From positions 1 through 33,869 of the IMG/VR virus record IMGVR_UViG_3300017963_006601: DNA of 33,869 nt. One strand, given 5' to 3'. Below the pieces are notes generated by a model, which saw nothing but the letters and a program-made list of their open reading frames with translations, was not told the origin of the DNA and ran no database searches. The translations under genes and the position numbers were made by a program. Below, piece by piece: positions 8,378 to 14,992 of the stretch (position 1 is the stretch's first letter; each line of letters starts with the position of its first letter). The DNA comes from a virus.

Positions 8378-8386
8378 TTGACTGGA

Positions 8387-9247
8387 TTGAGTGACCTATA
8401 CGTAGGATTCCGAACAATAGAGGTAAATGACTCTCTGGTTAGCACTCTGAATGCAGAACAAAAAATTGAAATTTGGGACAAGCGCCTAGCTCTTTATCCA
8501 AATATGTATGTTGAATTACGTTCCCTGGATGTTGATAAGCATGTCAGTATGGGGCGCGTAGATGCTACTGGAAACTTCGTTGAAAAAATTGAGATTCCAG
8601 ATCTGGGTGGAGACTTGGCTCCACGCAATAGAGAACAAGCATTCGCACTCCACGCCCTTATGGATGACAGGATTCCGGTTGTGGTATTGACTGGCACTGC
8701 AGGAACAGGAAAAACCATATTAACTCTAGCGGCAGCCATTAAGAAAATAGAACAAAGACAATATGCCAAAGCTATTATTACTAGGCCAATGTCCCAGGTG
8801 GGGAAATACCAACTAGGTGCCCTACCGGGAGGCATTGACGAAAAGTTTAACCCATATCTTATGAACTATGTCACTAACTTAGAACAATTTGTGGGCCCGG
8901 GCAATGTAACAGATTTAATTGATCAATGTCGTCTTGAAGCAATGCCCCTTCAGTTATTTCGTGGTGCCTCGTTTAACAAGTGCTTTGTTATTGCAGACGA
9001 AATGCAAGTGTGCGATCATATGGAAATACTAACAGTCGGAACCCGGATTGGTGAGGGCAGCAAACTTGTCATCATGGGAGACCTCAACCAACGGGATGAA
9101 AGAATCGCAAAGGAAAAGACTGGTTTGCATAAATTGATGACTGATCGCAAAATTAAAGAATCTCCATTAGTTGCAGCGATTGAGCTCATCAAGTGTGAAC
9201 GCAGCGAAACGGCCCGACTGTTTGCCGAGGTTTTTGAAGAAAAATAG
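8387..9247 (+). CDS. phoH: PhoH-like P-loop ATPase
   Basis: A 286-residue protein of the PhoH family, common in large phages. Walker A is GTAGTGKT at 103-110, the Walker B region is VIADEMQ at 201-207 (usual form DEAQ, here with Met for Ala), and GDLNQRD follows at 231-237 as the family's sensor-like motif. ITRP at 131-134 is also typical. The family shows ATPase and, in some members, RNA helicase or ribonuclease-linked activity; the phage role is not settled. No PIN domain is visible in its ~90-residue N-terminal part. The gene begins with TTG after a structured 110-base leader, suggesting it is regulated separately from the genes upstream. Confidence 0.9.
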   Translation: MSDLYVGFRTIEVNDSLVSTLNAEQKIEIWDKRLALYPNMYVELRSLDVDKHVSMGRVDATGNFVEKIEIPDLGGDLAPRNREQAFALHALMDDRIPVVVLTGTAGTGKTILTLAAAIKKIEQRQYAKAIITRPMSQVGKYQLGALPGGIDEKFNPYLMNYVTNLEQFVGPGNVTDLIDQCRLEAMPLQLFRGASFNKCFVIADEMQVCDHMEILTVGTRIGEGSKLVIMGDLNQRDERIAKEKTGLHKLMTDRKIKESPLVAAIELIKCERSETARLFAEVFEEK

Positions 9248-9256
9248 CACGATGAC

Positions 9257-9290
9257 TTGACCCCTACGTTTATAGGGGGCACTATATAAT
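9257..9290 (+). promoter_or_regulatory. Hairpin with promoter-like boxes
   Basis: The gap after the PhoH-like gene contains TTGACC (9257-9262), a perfect 6-bp stem CCCCTA (9261-9266) / TAGGGG (9273-9278) with a 6-base loop, and TATAAT (9285-9290). The boxes match sigma-70 consensus well but their 22-base spacing is too long for a normal promoter. It may be a promoter with an operator hairpin, a promoter for a modified polymerase, or a weak terminator without a U-tract. The GAGGG ribosome site of the next gene follows directly. Confidence 0.4.
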
Positions 9291-9302
9291 CGAGGGATCG
9301 AC

Positions 9303-9530
9303 ATGAAACCATCTTCATTTGATGAGTTTGAGGCGGCTCAAACACGTATTCAAGACAGGTACAAGGTAACGGTCGAGTTTGTCGTAGATGCAGACTGTAT
9401 TGAATCGGCAGAAAAAAACGTCCTGGACCTCATTCAAGAGGGAATCTTAACTCTCGTACAGCAATATGACAGAGAACCTGTAAATGATTATGAATTTGTA
9501 GAAATAGAACGAGCAGAAATTGATATCTAA
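9303..9530 (+). CDS. Small hypothetical protein
   Basis: A 75-residue acidic protein with no recognised family. The segment YKVTVEFVVDADCIESAEKN resembles the strand-then-helix 'ADS.EEA' pattern found in many small phage proteins, including the later gene at 10403. ATG follows GAGGGATCGAC. Its end overlaps the proposed start of the uracil-DNA glycosylase gene by 11 bases. Confidence 0.55.
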   Translation: MKPSSFDEFEAAQTRIQDRYKVTVEFVVDADCIESAEKNVLDLIQEGILTLVQQYDREPVNDYEFVEIERAEIDI

Positions 9531-10179
9531 ACCCCTTCATCCAACAAATCATTCGCAATTCGCGAATTGCGAACAGCTTAGAGACGCCCTGCGGAAGCGG
9601 GGGTGTGTAGGCTGCAATTTAGGCTTTCAGAAAGACTACTGTGGTCCTGTCGTATTCAGGGGCAACCCAGAATCCAAAAAGATGCTGGTGGGAGAAGCGC
9701 CTGGTATGCGAGAGGACATTAAGGGTATCCCATTTACCGGTCCAGCCGGCCGCATATTGGATAAGATGTTTGCAGATGTAGGCTGGGATACAAATAAAGA
9801 CTGGTATATAACCAATACCATCAAGTGTAGGCCCGTAGCCCCCAGGGGCAGTGGCAAGCAGAACCTCACCCCTACGAGCTCTCAGAGGGCCTCCTGCTGG
9901 CCCTATCTGGAATGGGAGATCTCGACCCTCAAGCCCCATACAATCGTCCTCCTGGGCGGCGTAGCGGCTCAGAGCGTGCTCTCTACAGACCTTCCTATGA
10001 GGGACCTATGTGGCAAGGTATTTTTTAATGATAAATGGCCCGGAACACAGATGTTTGTCATGTATCATCCAGCCTATATTTTAAGGGCCCAGAATGACCC
10101 CCAGAAAAAAGACTATATTGGCAAGTATATTACAGCCCATATGGCCCTATTAAGACAGCTAGTAGACGAGGCAGAATAA
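9520..10179 (+). CDS. Uracil-DNA glycosylase, family 4-type with Fe-S cysteines
   Basis: A 219-residue DNA repair enzyme that would excise uracil from DNA. Motifs of the Fe-S (type 4/5) branch are present: GEAPGMREDIKGIPFTGPAG beginning at 58, NTIKCRP at 99-105, and the HPA of VMYHPAYIL (183-185). Candidate cluster ligands are C29, C32, C103 and C126; the C103-C126 spacing is longer than usual because of a Ser/Thr/Gly-rich insert. The start is uncertain: TTG at 9520 has no clear ribosome site, and no ATG precedes the conserved region. A perfect palindrome lies over codons 11-18. With dCMP deaminase nearby making dUMP, a role in keeping uracil out of phage DNA is plausible. Confidence 0.88.
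   Translation: MISKPLHPTNHSQFANCEQLRDALRKRGCVGCNLGFQKDYCGPVVFRGNPESKKMLVGEAPGMREDIKGIPFTGPAGRILDKMFADVGWDTNKDWYITNTIKCRPVAPRGSGKQNLTPTSSQRASCWPYLEWEISTLKPHTIVLLGGVAAQSVLSTDLPMRDLCGKVFFNDKWPGTQMFVMYHPAYILRAQNDPQKKDYIGKYITAHMALLRQLVDEAE
9552..9573. repeat. Perfect 22-bp palindrome
   Basis: The 22 bases read the same on both strands: TTCGCAATTCG followed by its exact reverse complement CGAATTGCGAA. Flanking bases (A at 9551, C at 9574) do not extend it. It also contains nested AATTCGCGAATT symmetry. It lies at the very 5' end of the glycosylase reading frame, so it may be an operator for a dimeric or tetrameric repressor, or an mRNA hairpin controlling translation. Confidence 0.75.
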
Positions 10180-10406
10180 TGACCCCACTGACAAGCTATG
10201 ATAAATACATTATTTTAACCAAGGCGACAGTCGCACTCGAATCGCAGAACCCAGGTCTAGCCGACAGTCTTAGGGACATAATGGACGAGGTTTACTATCA
10301 GCTTACTGATGAGGAAATCGCAGATATTACTAAGGAAATAACCCATATCCTTAAGGCTCCGACGAATCGCGAGCTAGACAATATAGCCAGAGCGGTTAAG
10401 TTATGA
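10179..10406 (+). CDS. Small hypothetical helical protein
   Basis: A 75-residue protein starting at an ATG that overlaps the glycosylase stop as TAATG and ending in an ATGA overlap with the next gene. It looks fully alpha-helical and acidic (from DSLRDIMDEVYYQLTDEEIA) with no cysteines or membrane segment. No family is recognised. The double overlap makes it a confident gene of unknown role. Confidence 0.6.
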   Translation: MTPLTSYDKYIILTKATVALESQNPGLADSLRDIMDEVYYQLTDEEIADITKEITHILKAPTNRELDNIARAVKL

Positions 10407-10621
10407 TCTACGTTTTAGAGGCCTTCTATGAACAGCCTATATATGGCTCCAATTACCTAGTGATTGTAGAAGCTGATTCTAGTGAAGAGGCTATTGATAA
10501 AGCCAAGCGCCAATTCGTAGCCGAATGGCCGGTCATTGAAAGCTACCGCGAGATCAACAAGTGGCAGTTTTCTGTTGTCAAATGCGGTGAAGATGCGCTA
10601 ACATATGAAGTGTTATGGTAG
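10403..10621 (+). CDS. Small hypothetical protein
   Basis: A 72-residue alpha/beta protein starting MIYVLEAFYEQ with the segment VIVEADSSEEAIDKAKRQF, a strand-helix layout seen in many short phage proteins and resembling the gene at 9303. It overlaps its upstream neighbour by ATGA. Function unknown. Confidence 0.6.
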   Translation: MIYVLEAFYEQPIYGSNYLVIVEADSSEEAIDKAKRQFVAEWPVIESYREINKWQFSVVKCGEDALTYEVLW

Positions 10622-10630
10622 GAGAACACA

Positions 10631-11167
10631 ATGAGTGAAGAAAAGAATGGAATTCTAGATCCCAGCACCCAAGAGATGGTGGCTGAAATTGCTAAAGAAC
10701 AGGCTCAAGAAGAAGAACAAACACAACAACCCCCAGAGAACCCGAGGCAAGAATTTGATGTCGATAAGGCAGCCGAGCAATTTGACGTAACCCGCAAGGC
10801 AAGGCAGGATGCGTTCAATCATGTAGAAAAAGTTCTGTCTCGGGCTTCTCGGGGTTTCAAATTGGATCGCAAAGAGATTACCAAGGTACTCAGTAATCTA
10901 TGGATGGTCAATAAGACACACGATATGCTGCTGATCGCCATCATGGGCGATATGATGCGTACAGTACGAGCGACAGCAGAGAATGAGGGTGGCGTTATTA
11001 ATCTCGAAGCCAAGATCAGAACCTTGGCGACAGCACTTAATGATTATGATGTTCTCTCAGAAGAGCAGATCGAAAAGACCCACCGAGAGAAGACCTATCC
11101 TGCCCTAAAACAACAATTAGAGCAGGCTCAAGGTCAACCTCAAGATGACGATGATGATCTGGACTAA
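10631..11167 (+). CDS. Acidic helical hypothetical protein
   Basis: A 178-residue protein after a clear AGGAG site. The N-terminus (10-50) is Glu/Gln/Pro-rich and probably disordered; residues about 55-165 are helical with coiled-coil tendency; the C-terminus ends in an Asp run (DDDDDLD). A basic patch, SRASRGFKLDRKEITK, lies near residues 70-85. Acidic-tailed proteins in phages can be scaffold, ssDNA-binding or DNA-mimic proteins, but none of these is shown. It is the last gene of the + strand run and overlaps the convergent gene by four bases. Confidence 0.6.
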   Translation: MSEEKNGILDPSTQEMVAEIAKEQAQEEEQTQQPPENPRQEFDVDKAAEQFDVTRKARQDAFNHVEKVLSRASRGFKLDRKEITKVLSNLWMVNKTHDMLLIAIMGDMMRTVRATAENEGGVINLEAKIRTLATALNDYDVLSEEQIEKTHREKTYPALKQQLEQAQGQPQDDDDDLD

Positions 11168-11607
11168 ACGGATCCGAGTCGGTAGGTAACCTTAATAAAA
11201 GGCTTTCCAAATTCCCAATTAAAATTGTCCATATTGGCTCTTGCTTTCAGCAAGTTGACCATCAATTCCCTAAAGGTATCTTCAGACACAGTGAGCTCAG
11301 TACTTCCTTGGCTGCTATAGGTTACCAGGACAGACGTATCTCCTACCTTCCAACTCAACCCCAAAACGTTCTGACGATAGGCCAAACATTGCAAGAAAGC
11401 ATCAGCCAATTCATCTCGGCTAGCCACCTTGACATCAGTCATTAGGGGTAGGGTAACGAGATCAGTACGCACCTCATCGCCACGCCGATCAATATTAAAG
11501 ATGAGATCTAGGTTCGGGATCTTGAGTTTGTCAGTAACTACTTCCCCCGCACCCAAAGACCGCAAATGATGGGTAACAATGTCTGCTTGTGTTCTTGGTT
11601 CTGGCAT
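11164..11607 (-). CDS. Hypothetical protein
   Basis: A 147-residue protein with an excellent ribosome site (GGAGGATATT before ATG). It appears alpha/beta: a strand-rich centre (DLIFNIDRRGDEVRTDLVTL) and a C-terminal helix followed by FGKPFIKVTYRL. No family is recognised. Its start lies inside the 3' end of the upstream sigma-like gene (77-base overlap), and its stop overlaps the convergent + strand gene by four bases. Confidence 0.6.
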   Translation of the reverse strand: MPEPRTQADIVTHHLRSLGAGEVVTDKLKIPNLDLIFNIDRRGDEVRTDLVTLPLMTDVKVASRDELADAFLQCLAYRQNVLGLSWKVGDTSVLVTYSSQGSTELTVSEDTFRELMVNLLKARANMDNFNWEFGKPFIKVTYRLGSV

Positions 11608-12205
11608 GAATATCCTCCATTTTTTTTCGTAGTTTCTCGGTTAGCCTGTTCGCTTGCCGAGGATCACATAATAGCGCCTTACAAATCTCCTGTCTAGGCA
11701 ATTTAAGTTCATAAGCCAAATAAGCAAGATAAGTATCAAACAATCCCAAAACATCATGGTGTTGTATTACCATGTCTAGTTTCTTGGGCTCGTTAGGCTC
11801 AACAGCATGAGCCATTTGCTCTTCATATATATATTTTTCCTGCCAACTAGTTTGGCGGGCAAAAATTTTCTGATCAGAAATAAGCCAATCACGAAGATAC
11901 CTTGCAATATATTGAATAATATTACATTGGGCTGGAATATTGTGATGAAGAATAATTAGGTAAATCTGTTGACGAATATCTTCTTCTTCGATCCACCAGG
12001 CCCCCTGTATACATTCCCGAATATCCCATACAGTTTTAGGTACACCAATTACGGTGCTTGTTAGAAAGAGTTTGTAGAACCAGTCGCCAGATCGATTGTA
12101 AACGCGTCCTTTGGTTAAATCCAGCAAATACTGGAGCGATTTCTCTTCTATTCCCAGCCTGGGATCTGATTTTTGAACTTCTTGTTCAACTCCGGGTAGT
12201 ACCAT
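11531..12205 (-). CDS. Possible sigma-factor-like / HTH protein
   Basis: A 224-residue protein whose layout faintly resembles small sigma factors. EEEDIRQQIYLIILHH (73-88) and NIIQYIARYLRDWL (95-108) are similar in pattern to sigma region 2, and LAYELKLPRQEICKALL to KLRKKM (162-195) reads as a helix-turn-helix like region 4. If correct, it would direct host RNA polymerase to phage promoters. This is a pattern judgement, without a diagnostic motif; it could be another DNA-binding protein. The start ATG has a weak ribosome site and overlaps the upstream nuclease gene by 58 bases. The C-terminal 25 residues look unlike the rest. Confidence 0.4.
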   Translation of the reverse strand: MVLPGVEQEVQKSDPRLGIEEKSLQYLLDLTKGRVYNRSGDWFYKLFLTSTVIGVPKTVWDIRECIQGAWWIEEEDIRQQIYLIILHHNIPAQCNIIQYIARYLRDWLISDQKIFARQTSWQEKYIYEEQMAHAVEPNEPKKLDMVIQHHDVLGLFDTYLAYLAYELKLPRQEICKALLCDPRQANRLTEKLRKKMEDIHARTKNTSRHCYPSFAVFGCGGSSY

Positions 12206-12750
12206 TTTATCTTCACGCCTTGCTCTCTCATGAAAGCCGCTGTTTTTGACTTCGGTCCCGGCGTAATTGCAACCAATCTCTTGAATTCATCCGGATAATA
12301 CTTCTTAAATCTCCGGATCTTCGTTTTGTCTGGCTGCTTCATTAAGCCACCCTTAACCTCAATCCATTCTATTGATCCATCTCGGTATGTGACGCGAAAA
12401 TCTGGGGTATAACTCACAGTACCTTTGTGGTGTCCGAACTGCCAGAAAGTGAAATCCTTTGGTTCGTACTCTATCAGTTTAACCCTCTTTTTTGTTTTTA
12501 GCAATCGAAAAACATTGGCTTCCCAGGAGGAACGAAAAAATTGCCCATCGCAATCGGGACGTTTTCCGATCTTGGACCTAATTTCTTTGGGCTGAGCAGG
12601 GTTAGTTATTTTTCCGTCCAGCTCCTGCAGCTTAGTTTTCAGGGCATTTCTGCTCTTAGCTAGGGCTATGCATAGCTGATTCGGCGAATGATTTCGATGG
12701 GTTTTAAGATAGTCGATCTCAACTGGAGACCAGACTACTTTGGATCGCAT
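12148..12750 (-). CDS. PD-(D/E)XK nuclease with N-terminal HTH
   Basis: A 200-residue protein. Residues about 5-45 (VVWSPVEIDYLKTH, then NALKTKLQEL) look like a SANT/HTH DNA-reading domain similar in style to the one on the metallophosphoesterase at 4426. A nuclease core follows: SSWEANVFRLL with E77, YTPDFRV with D117, and WIEVKGG with E131-x-K133, the classic PD-(D/E)XK set. Such proteins include resolvases, TnsA-like endonucleases and phage homing-type enzymes. The lack of a transposon context argues against TnsA. AGGAT lies before the ATG. The nuclease call is strong; its role (recombination, host DNA attack or homing) is open. Confidence 0.75.
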   Translation of the reverse strand: MRSKVVWSPVEIDYLKTHRNHSPNQLCIALAKSRNALKTKLQELDGKITNPAQPKEIRSKIGKRPDCDGQFFRSSWEANVFRLLKTKKRVKLIEYEPKDFTFWQFGHHKGTVSYTPDFRVTYRDGSIEWIEVKGGLMKQPDKTKIRRFKKYYPDEFKRLVAITPGPKSKTAAFMREQGVKIKWYYPELNKKFKNQIPGWE

Positions 12751-12755
12751 GGTAT

Positions 12756-12947
12756 CTATCCTATTCTAGTGGGTTCCTGACAAATACAAGATTTCTTATC
12801 CTTAACTAGGTCAGCTCCACACTTTACACAGTAGCCACAGGCTAGCTTTTCTATGATATCGGTGCGCTCATAGTCCTCCAGAGAGGGCATCATTGAGCTA
12901 ATGAGCTGCACCAAATACATTGTTAAGTCGTATAGTTTGGGGGCCAA
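12756..12947 (-). CDS. Small Cys-rich zinc-ribbon-like protein
   Basis: A 63-residue ORF with C37, C40, C43, C54 and C56 (CGYCVKC then CIC) at its C-terminus, a likely zinc knuckle. The N-terminal half is helical. The longest form starts at TTG (12947); an ATG at 12920 would drop nine residues and has no ribosome site, while a GGAG lies 13 bases upstream of the TTG. The start is therefore unsure. It fits tightly between the endolysin and nuclease genes. Confidence 0.5.
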   Translation of the reverse strand: MAPKLYDLTMYLVQLISSMMPSLEDYERTDIIEKLACGYCVKCGADLVKDKKSCICQEPTRIG

Positions 12948-12956
12948 TTCGAGCCA

Positions 12957-13625
12957 TTATCTCCTCAGAAAAAGTCCCAACCTCGATTCGCGCGGGTCAA
13001 AATCACACAACGCATGAAGTGATTTTGCTCCAAAAATACCATCAATAGCACCACGGTATAGCCCCTCGTCCTTTAGGCGCTTTTGGAGTCCACGAGTCAC
13101 CATGTCACGCAAATTATCTAGGTCAACCTTCATTCCCGGGCAGGCCTTCCTATATCTGACAGAGCCACGTCCAACAATTCTGGACATCCATGGCAATTCC
13201 CGGTGGCCATAGATCATCTGAGGACGCAATTTAATATAAAGGCACAAACGAATCAGATGTCGAGCCAATGCTGTTAATTGCTTGTCTGGAGGCGGGTCGT
13301 CCCCTCCCCGATAAGCCAATACAACACCAATTGATCGCTTATTCCAACTCTTAGCGTGCCAGGTAGAATCAGTATAATTATTACAATGATAAATTAGACC
13401 AGTTTCATCAATAAAATCATGATAGGCTAGCCCGGGGGCACCACGTTTACTGAGATGGTTTTGTTCACCTGGCGTGATGTGGTTTTGGGCCACCCTATTA
13501 GGGTTTTGTTGACTACTTGCTGTACAGTGAACCACAATGCGGTCCACTCTGGTGCGTGTCGACCACTTGCGCGTCGGATGCTTAGGGATCGTACGCCTGA
13601 TATCAATCATCCTGCTTCGAGCCAT
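12957..13625 (-). CDS. N-acetylmuramoyl-L-alanine amidase endolysin
   Basis: A 222-residue endolysin of the amidase_2/PGRP fold that cuts the bond between N-acetylmuramic acid and L-alanine in peptidoglycan. Zinc ligands seen are H33 (VVHCTAS), H141 (YGHRE) and C162 (KACPG); K160 and Y68 match the catalytic Lys and Tyr of T7 lysozyme. Residues about 177-207 (GLQKRLKDEGLYRGAIDG, then GAKSLHAL) look like a shortened peptidoglycan-binding repeat. No signal peptide is visible, so release would need a holin. A near-perfect AAGGAGGT site precedes the ATG. The gene overlaps the upstream nuclease-like gene by 23 bases. Confidence 0.9.
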   Translation of the reverse strand: MARSRMIDIRRTIPKHPTRKWSTRTRVDRIVVHCTASSQQNPNRVAQNHITPGEQNHLSKRGAPGLAYHDFIDETGLIYHCNNYTDSTWHAKSWNKRSIGVVLAYRGGDDPPPDKQLTALARHLIRLCLYIKLRPQMIYGHRELPWMSRIVGRGSVRYRKACPGMKVDLDNLRDMVTRGLQKRLKDEGLYRGAIDGIFGAKSLHALCDFDPRESRLGLFLRR

Positions 13626-14178
13626 TTCGAGACCTCCTTCGCTGCTTTAAGTACTCTTTCTGTTTCTGGTATTGGCTTTTTCTATAAGCGCGTGAACGCT
13701 CCTCTAATTCTACCTGATAACTATTTTTGCGTCTAGGTAACGATTTTCGTAATCTAGCTGCATTTTTTTGATCATCATATAAAGCCAATAAGTAGTCTTG
13801 ATTTATCTTATTATAGTCCCAGAAGGGTACTACAACATAAGTAAAACCAGCGTCTTCAGCTGCCTGTTGCTTAACCAGGTCGCGACGCTTTTGGAGGTGC
13901 AGTTTCGTCTCTTGTTCTTCTTTGTCAACGCCACCGAAACCCACAGTCGCATAATGCTGTTGTCCGTGACATTCAATCACCAAAAAGAGATCGAGAACCA
14001 CCCAATCAAACTTATGCGCAGCGTTAGGATAGGTGGGATTGATTTTATTAACAGGATATTCCTGATATATCTTCCGGTTAGCGAAGTAGCCATCGGGGGA
14101 CCTGAGTGTGTCCCCAACTTTCTTATGAAGCCTGCTAGATGTCTGGCGATAATCGTATTTAAACCTGTCTTGTCGCAT
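13603..14178 (-). CDS. Probable PD-(D/E)XK / DUF559-like nuclease
   Basis: A 191-residue protein whose core, KFDWVVLDLFLVIECHGQQHY (D58 and E69, with H71 in place of the usual Lys, and Q73/H75), resembles the Vsr/DUF559-type nuclease pattern. It is followed by RRDLVKQQAAEDAGFTYVVV, the helix-strand element typical of that group. The last 40 residues are strongly basic (KSQYQKQKEYLKQRRRSRNG) and could bind nucleic acid. The E-x-H rather than E-x-K makes activity uncertain. No strong ribosome site precedes the ATG at 14178, which overlaps the upstream gene by 20 bases. It may be a homing-type or resolvase-like enzyme. Confidence 0.55.
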   Translation of the reverse strand: MRQDRFKYDYRQTSSRLHKKVGDTLRSPDGYFANRKIYQEYPVNKINPTYPNAAHKFDWVVLDLFLVIECHGQQHYATVGFGGVDKEEQETKLHLQKRRDLVKQQAAEDAGFTYVVVPFWDYNKINQDYLLALYDDQKNAARLRKSLPRRKNSYQVELEERSRAYRKSQYQKQKEYLKQRRRSRNGSKQDD

Positions 14179-14452
14179 TGGGCTTTAGTTTCTGCCATAC
14201 CTTATCTGGCAGCAGTGGCTTGTTAATATCTAACACGCCGGCTTCGCGCAAAAACTCATGCAGCGCACCCGCAAGAGCCTCGTCCTCGATAAATTGCAGC
14301 GAGCCGCCAGTAATTTCTTCTATGTATATCTTTTGGGCACCCACTTCGGCAAAACACATATATTCTCTAATGCCATTATGTAGGGTGGCCAAATGCAAGT
14401 ATCTGTTATTCGTCCCCGGAAGATAAAACCGGTTAGAATCAACTAGCTTCAT
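14159..14452 (-). CDS. Hypothetical protein
   Basis: A 97-residue protein with no recognised family. The N-terminal half has strand-like segments (NRYLHLATLHNGIREYMCFA), and the C-terminal half is helical and acidic. It starts at the base where its upstream neighbour stops (overlap at 14452) and overlaps the nuclease-like gene downstream by 20 bases, consistent with one polycistronic message. Confidence 0.55.
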   Translation of the reverse strand: MKLVDSNRFYLPGTNNRYLHLATLHNGIREYMCFAEVGAQKIYIEEITGGSLQFIEDEALAGALHEFLREAGVLDINKPLLPDKVWQKLKPNATRQV

Positions 14453-14832
14453 TACACTCTCTCGGGTTTGGGCGCCGGCAATTGAACCGGGGCTTCCATA
14501 TTATCTAGAAATTTCTCATATTGCTTGCGAGCCAAGTCGCGTGCAGCAATTTGCACCTGAGGCTCATAAAGCTCATGACACTTCACACAACGAAAGACAT
14601 AAAATCCCATATCTCCGGCTGACGGAACTTGCTGTCCCAAAATGACATTATGAAGCTTGGGGAATTGCTGTACAAGAATCTGTTCAAAATAAGTGCATCC
14701 ACACTGACATTGAATTACGTCTGGTTCAGCAGCCTTTTCTGCAAGCAGGTTCGGGTCATACCATTGTTGGTTAGTCCGACCCGGTGGTTCCTGCCCCGGG
14801 CCCATAGGCCCTGTCGATCTATTAATTGGCAT
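14452..14832 (-). CDS. Zinc-ribbon-containing hypothetical protein
   Basis: A 126-residue protein with a Pro/Gly-rich N-terminus (residues 1-30) and a cysteine pair set, CQCGC at about 42-46 and CVKC at about 82-85, expected to bind zinc. The C-terminus is helical then Pro-rich. AAGAAGG directly upstream serves as ribosome site and lies within the preceding small gene, with which it overlaps by 11 bases. Function unknown; a virion or regulatory role cannot be distinguished. Confidence 0.6.
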   Translation of the reverse strand: MPINRSTGPMGPGQEPPGRTNQQWYDPNLLAEKAAEPDVIQCQCGCTYFEQILVQQFPKLHNVILGQQVPSAGDMGFYVFRCVKCHELYEPQVQIAARDLARKQYEKFLDNMEAPVQLPAPKPERV

Positions 14833-14977
14833 CCTTCTTCTCCTGTTTACGCTTTGTTTTTTTGGGCTTATCTGAGTCGCTGTCTCTCAAAATCAAGTCA
14901 TCGATAGGCTGAGGCTCTTCGTCATCGTCGCCCCATACCCACTTCAACTTACCTTCTTTATCTCTGATCTTTAACAT
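14822..14977 (-). CDS. Small highly charged protein
   Basis: A 51-residue ORF starting MLKIRDKEGKLKWVWGDDDE and ending with a lysine-rich tail (KPKKTKRKQEKKDAN). TAGGAGG lies 11 bases upstream of its ATG, and its 3' end overlaps the next gene by 11 bases. It fills a stretch that would otherwise be empty. The acid-then-basic charge split suggests a nucleic-acid or protein-binding peptide; no family is known. Confidence 0.6.
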   Translation of the reverse strand: MLKIRDKEGKLKWVWGDDDEEPQPIDDLILRDSDSDKPKKTKRKQEKKDAN

Positions 14978-14992
14978 AGAAACTTAAACCTC

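Noticed and set aside
8494-8835. A 113-codon frame on the - strand
   Set aside because: It is antisense to the PhoH-like gene; the sense frame has Walker motifs.
9245-9290. A rho-independent terminator after the PhoH-like gene
   Set aside because: The 6-bp GC-rich stem is right, but GCACTATATAAT follows instead of a T-run, so it was listed as a regulatory site.
12148-12750. TnsA-like transposase subunit
   Set aside because: The nuclease core looks similar, but there is no TnsB/TnsC gene and no transposon ends were seen near it.
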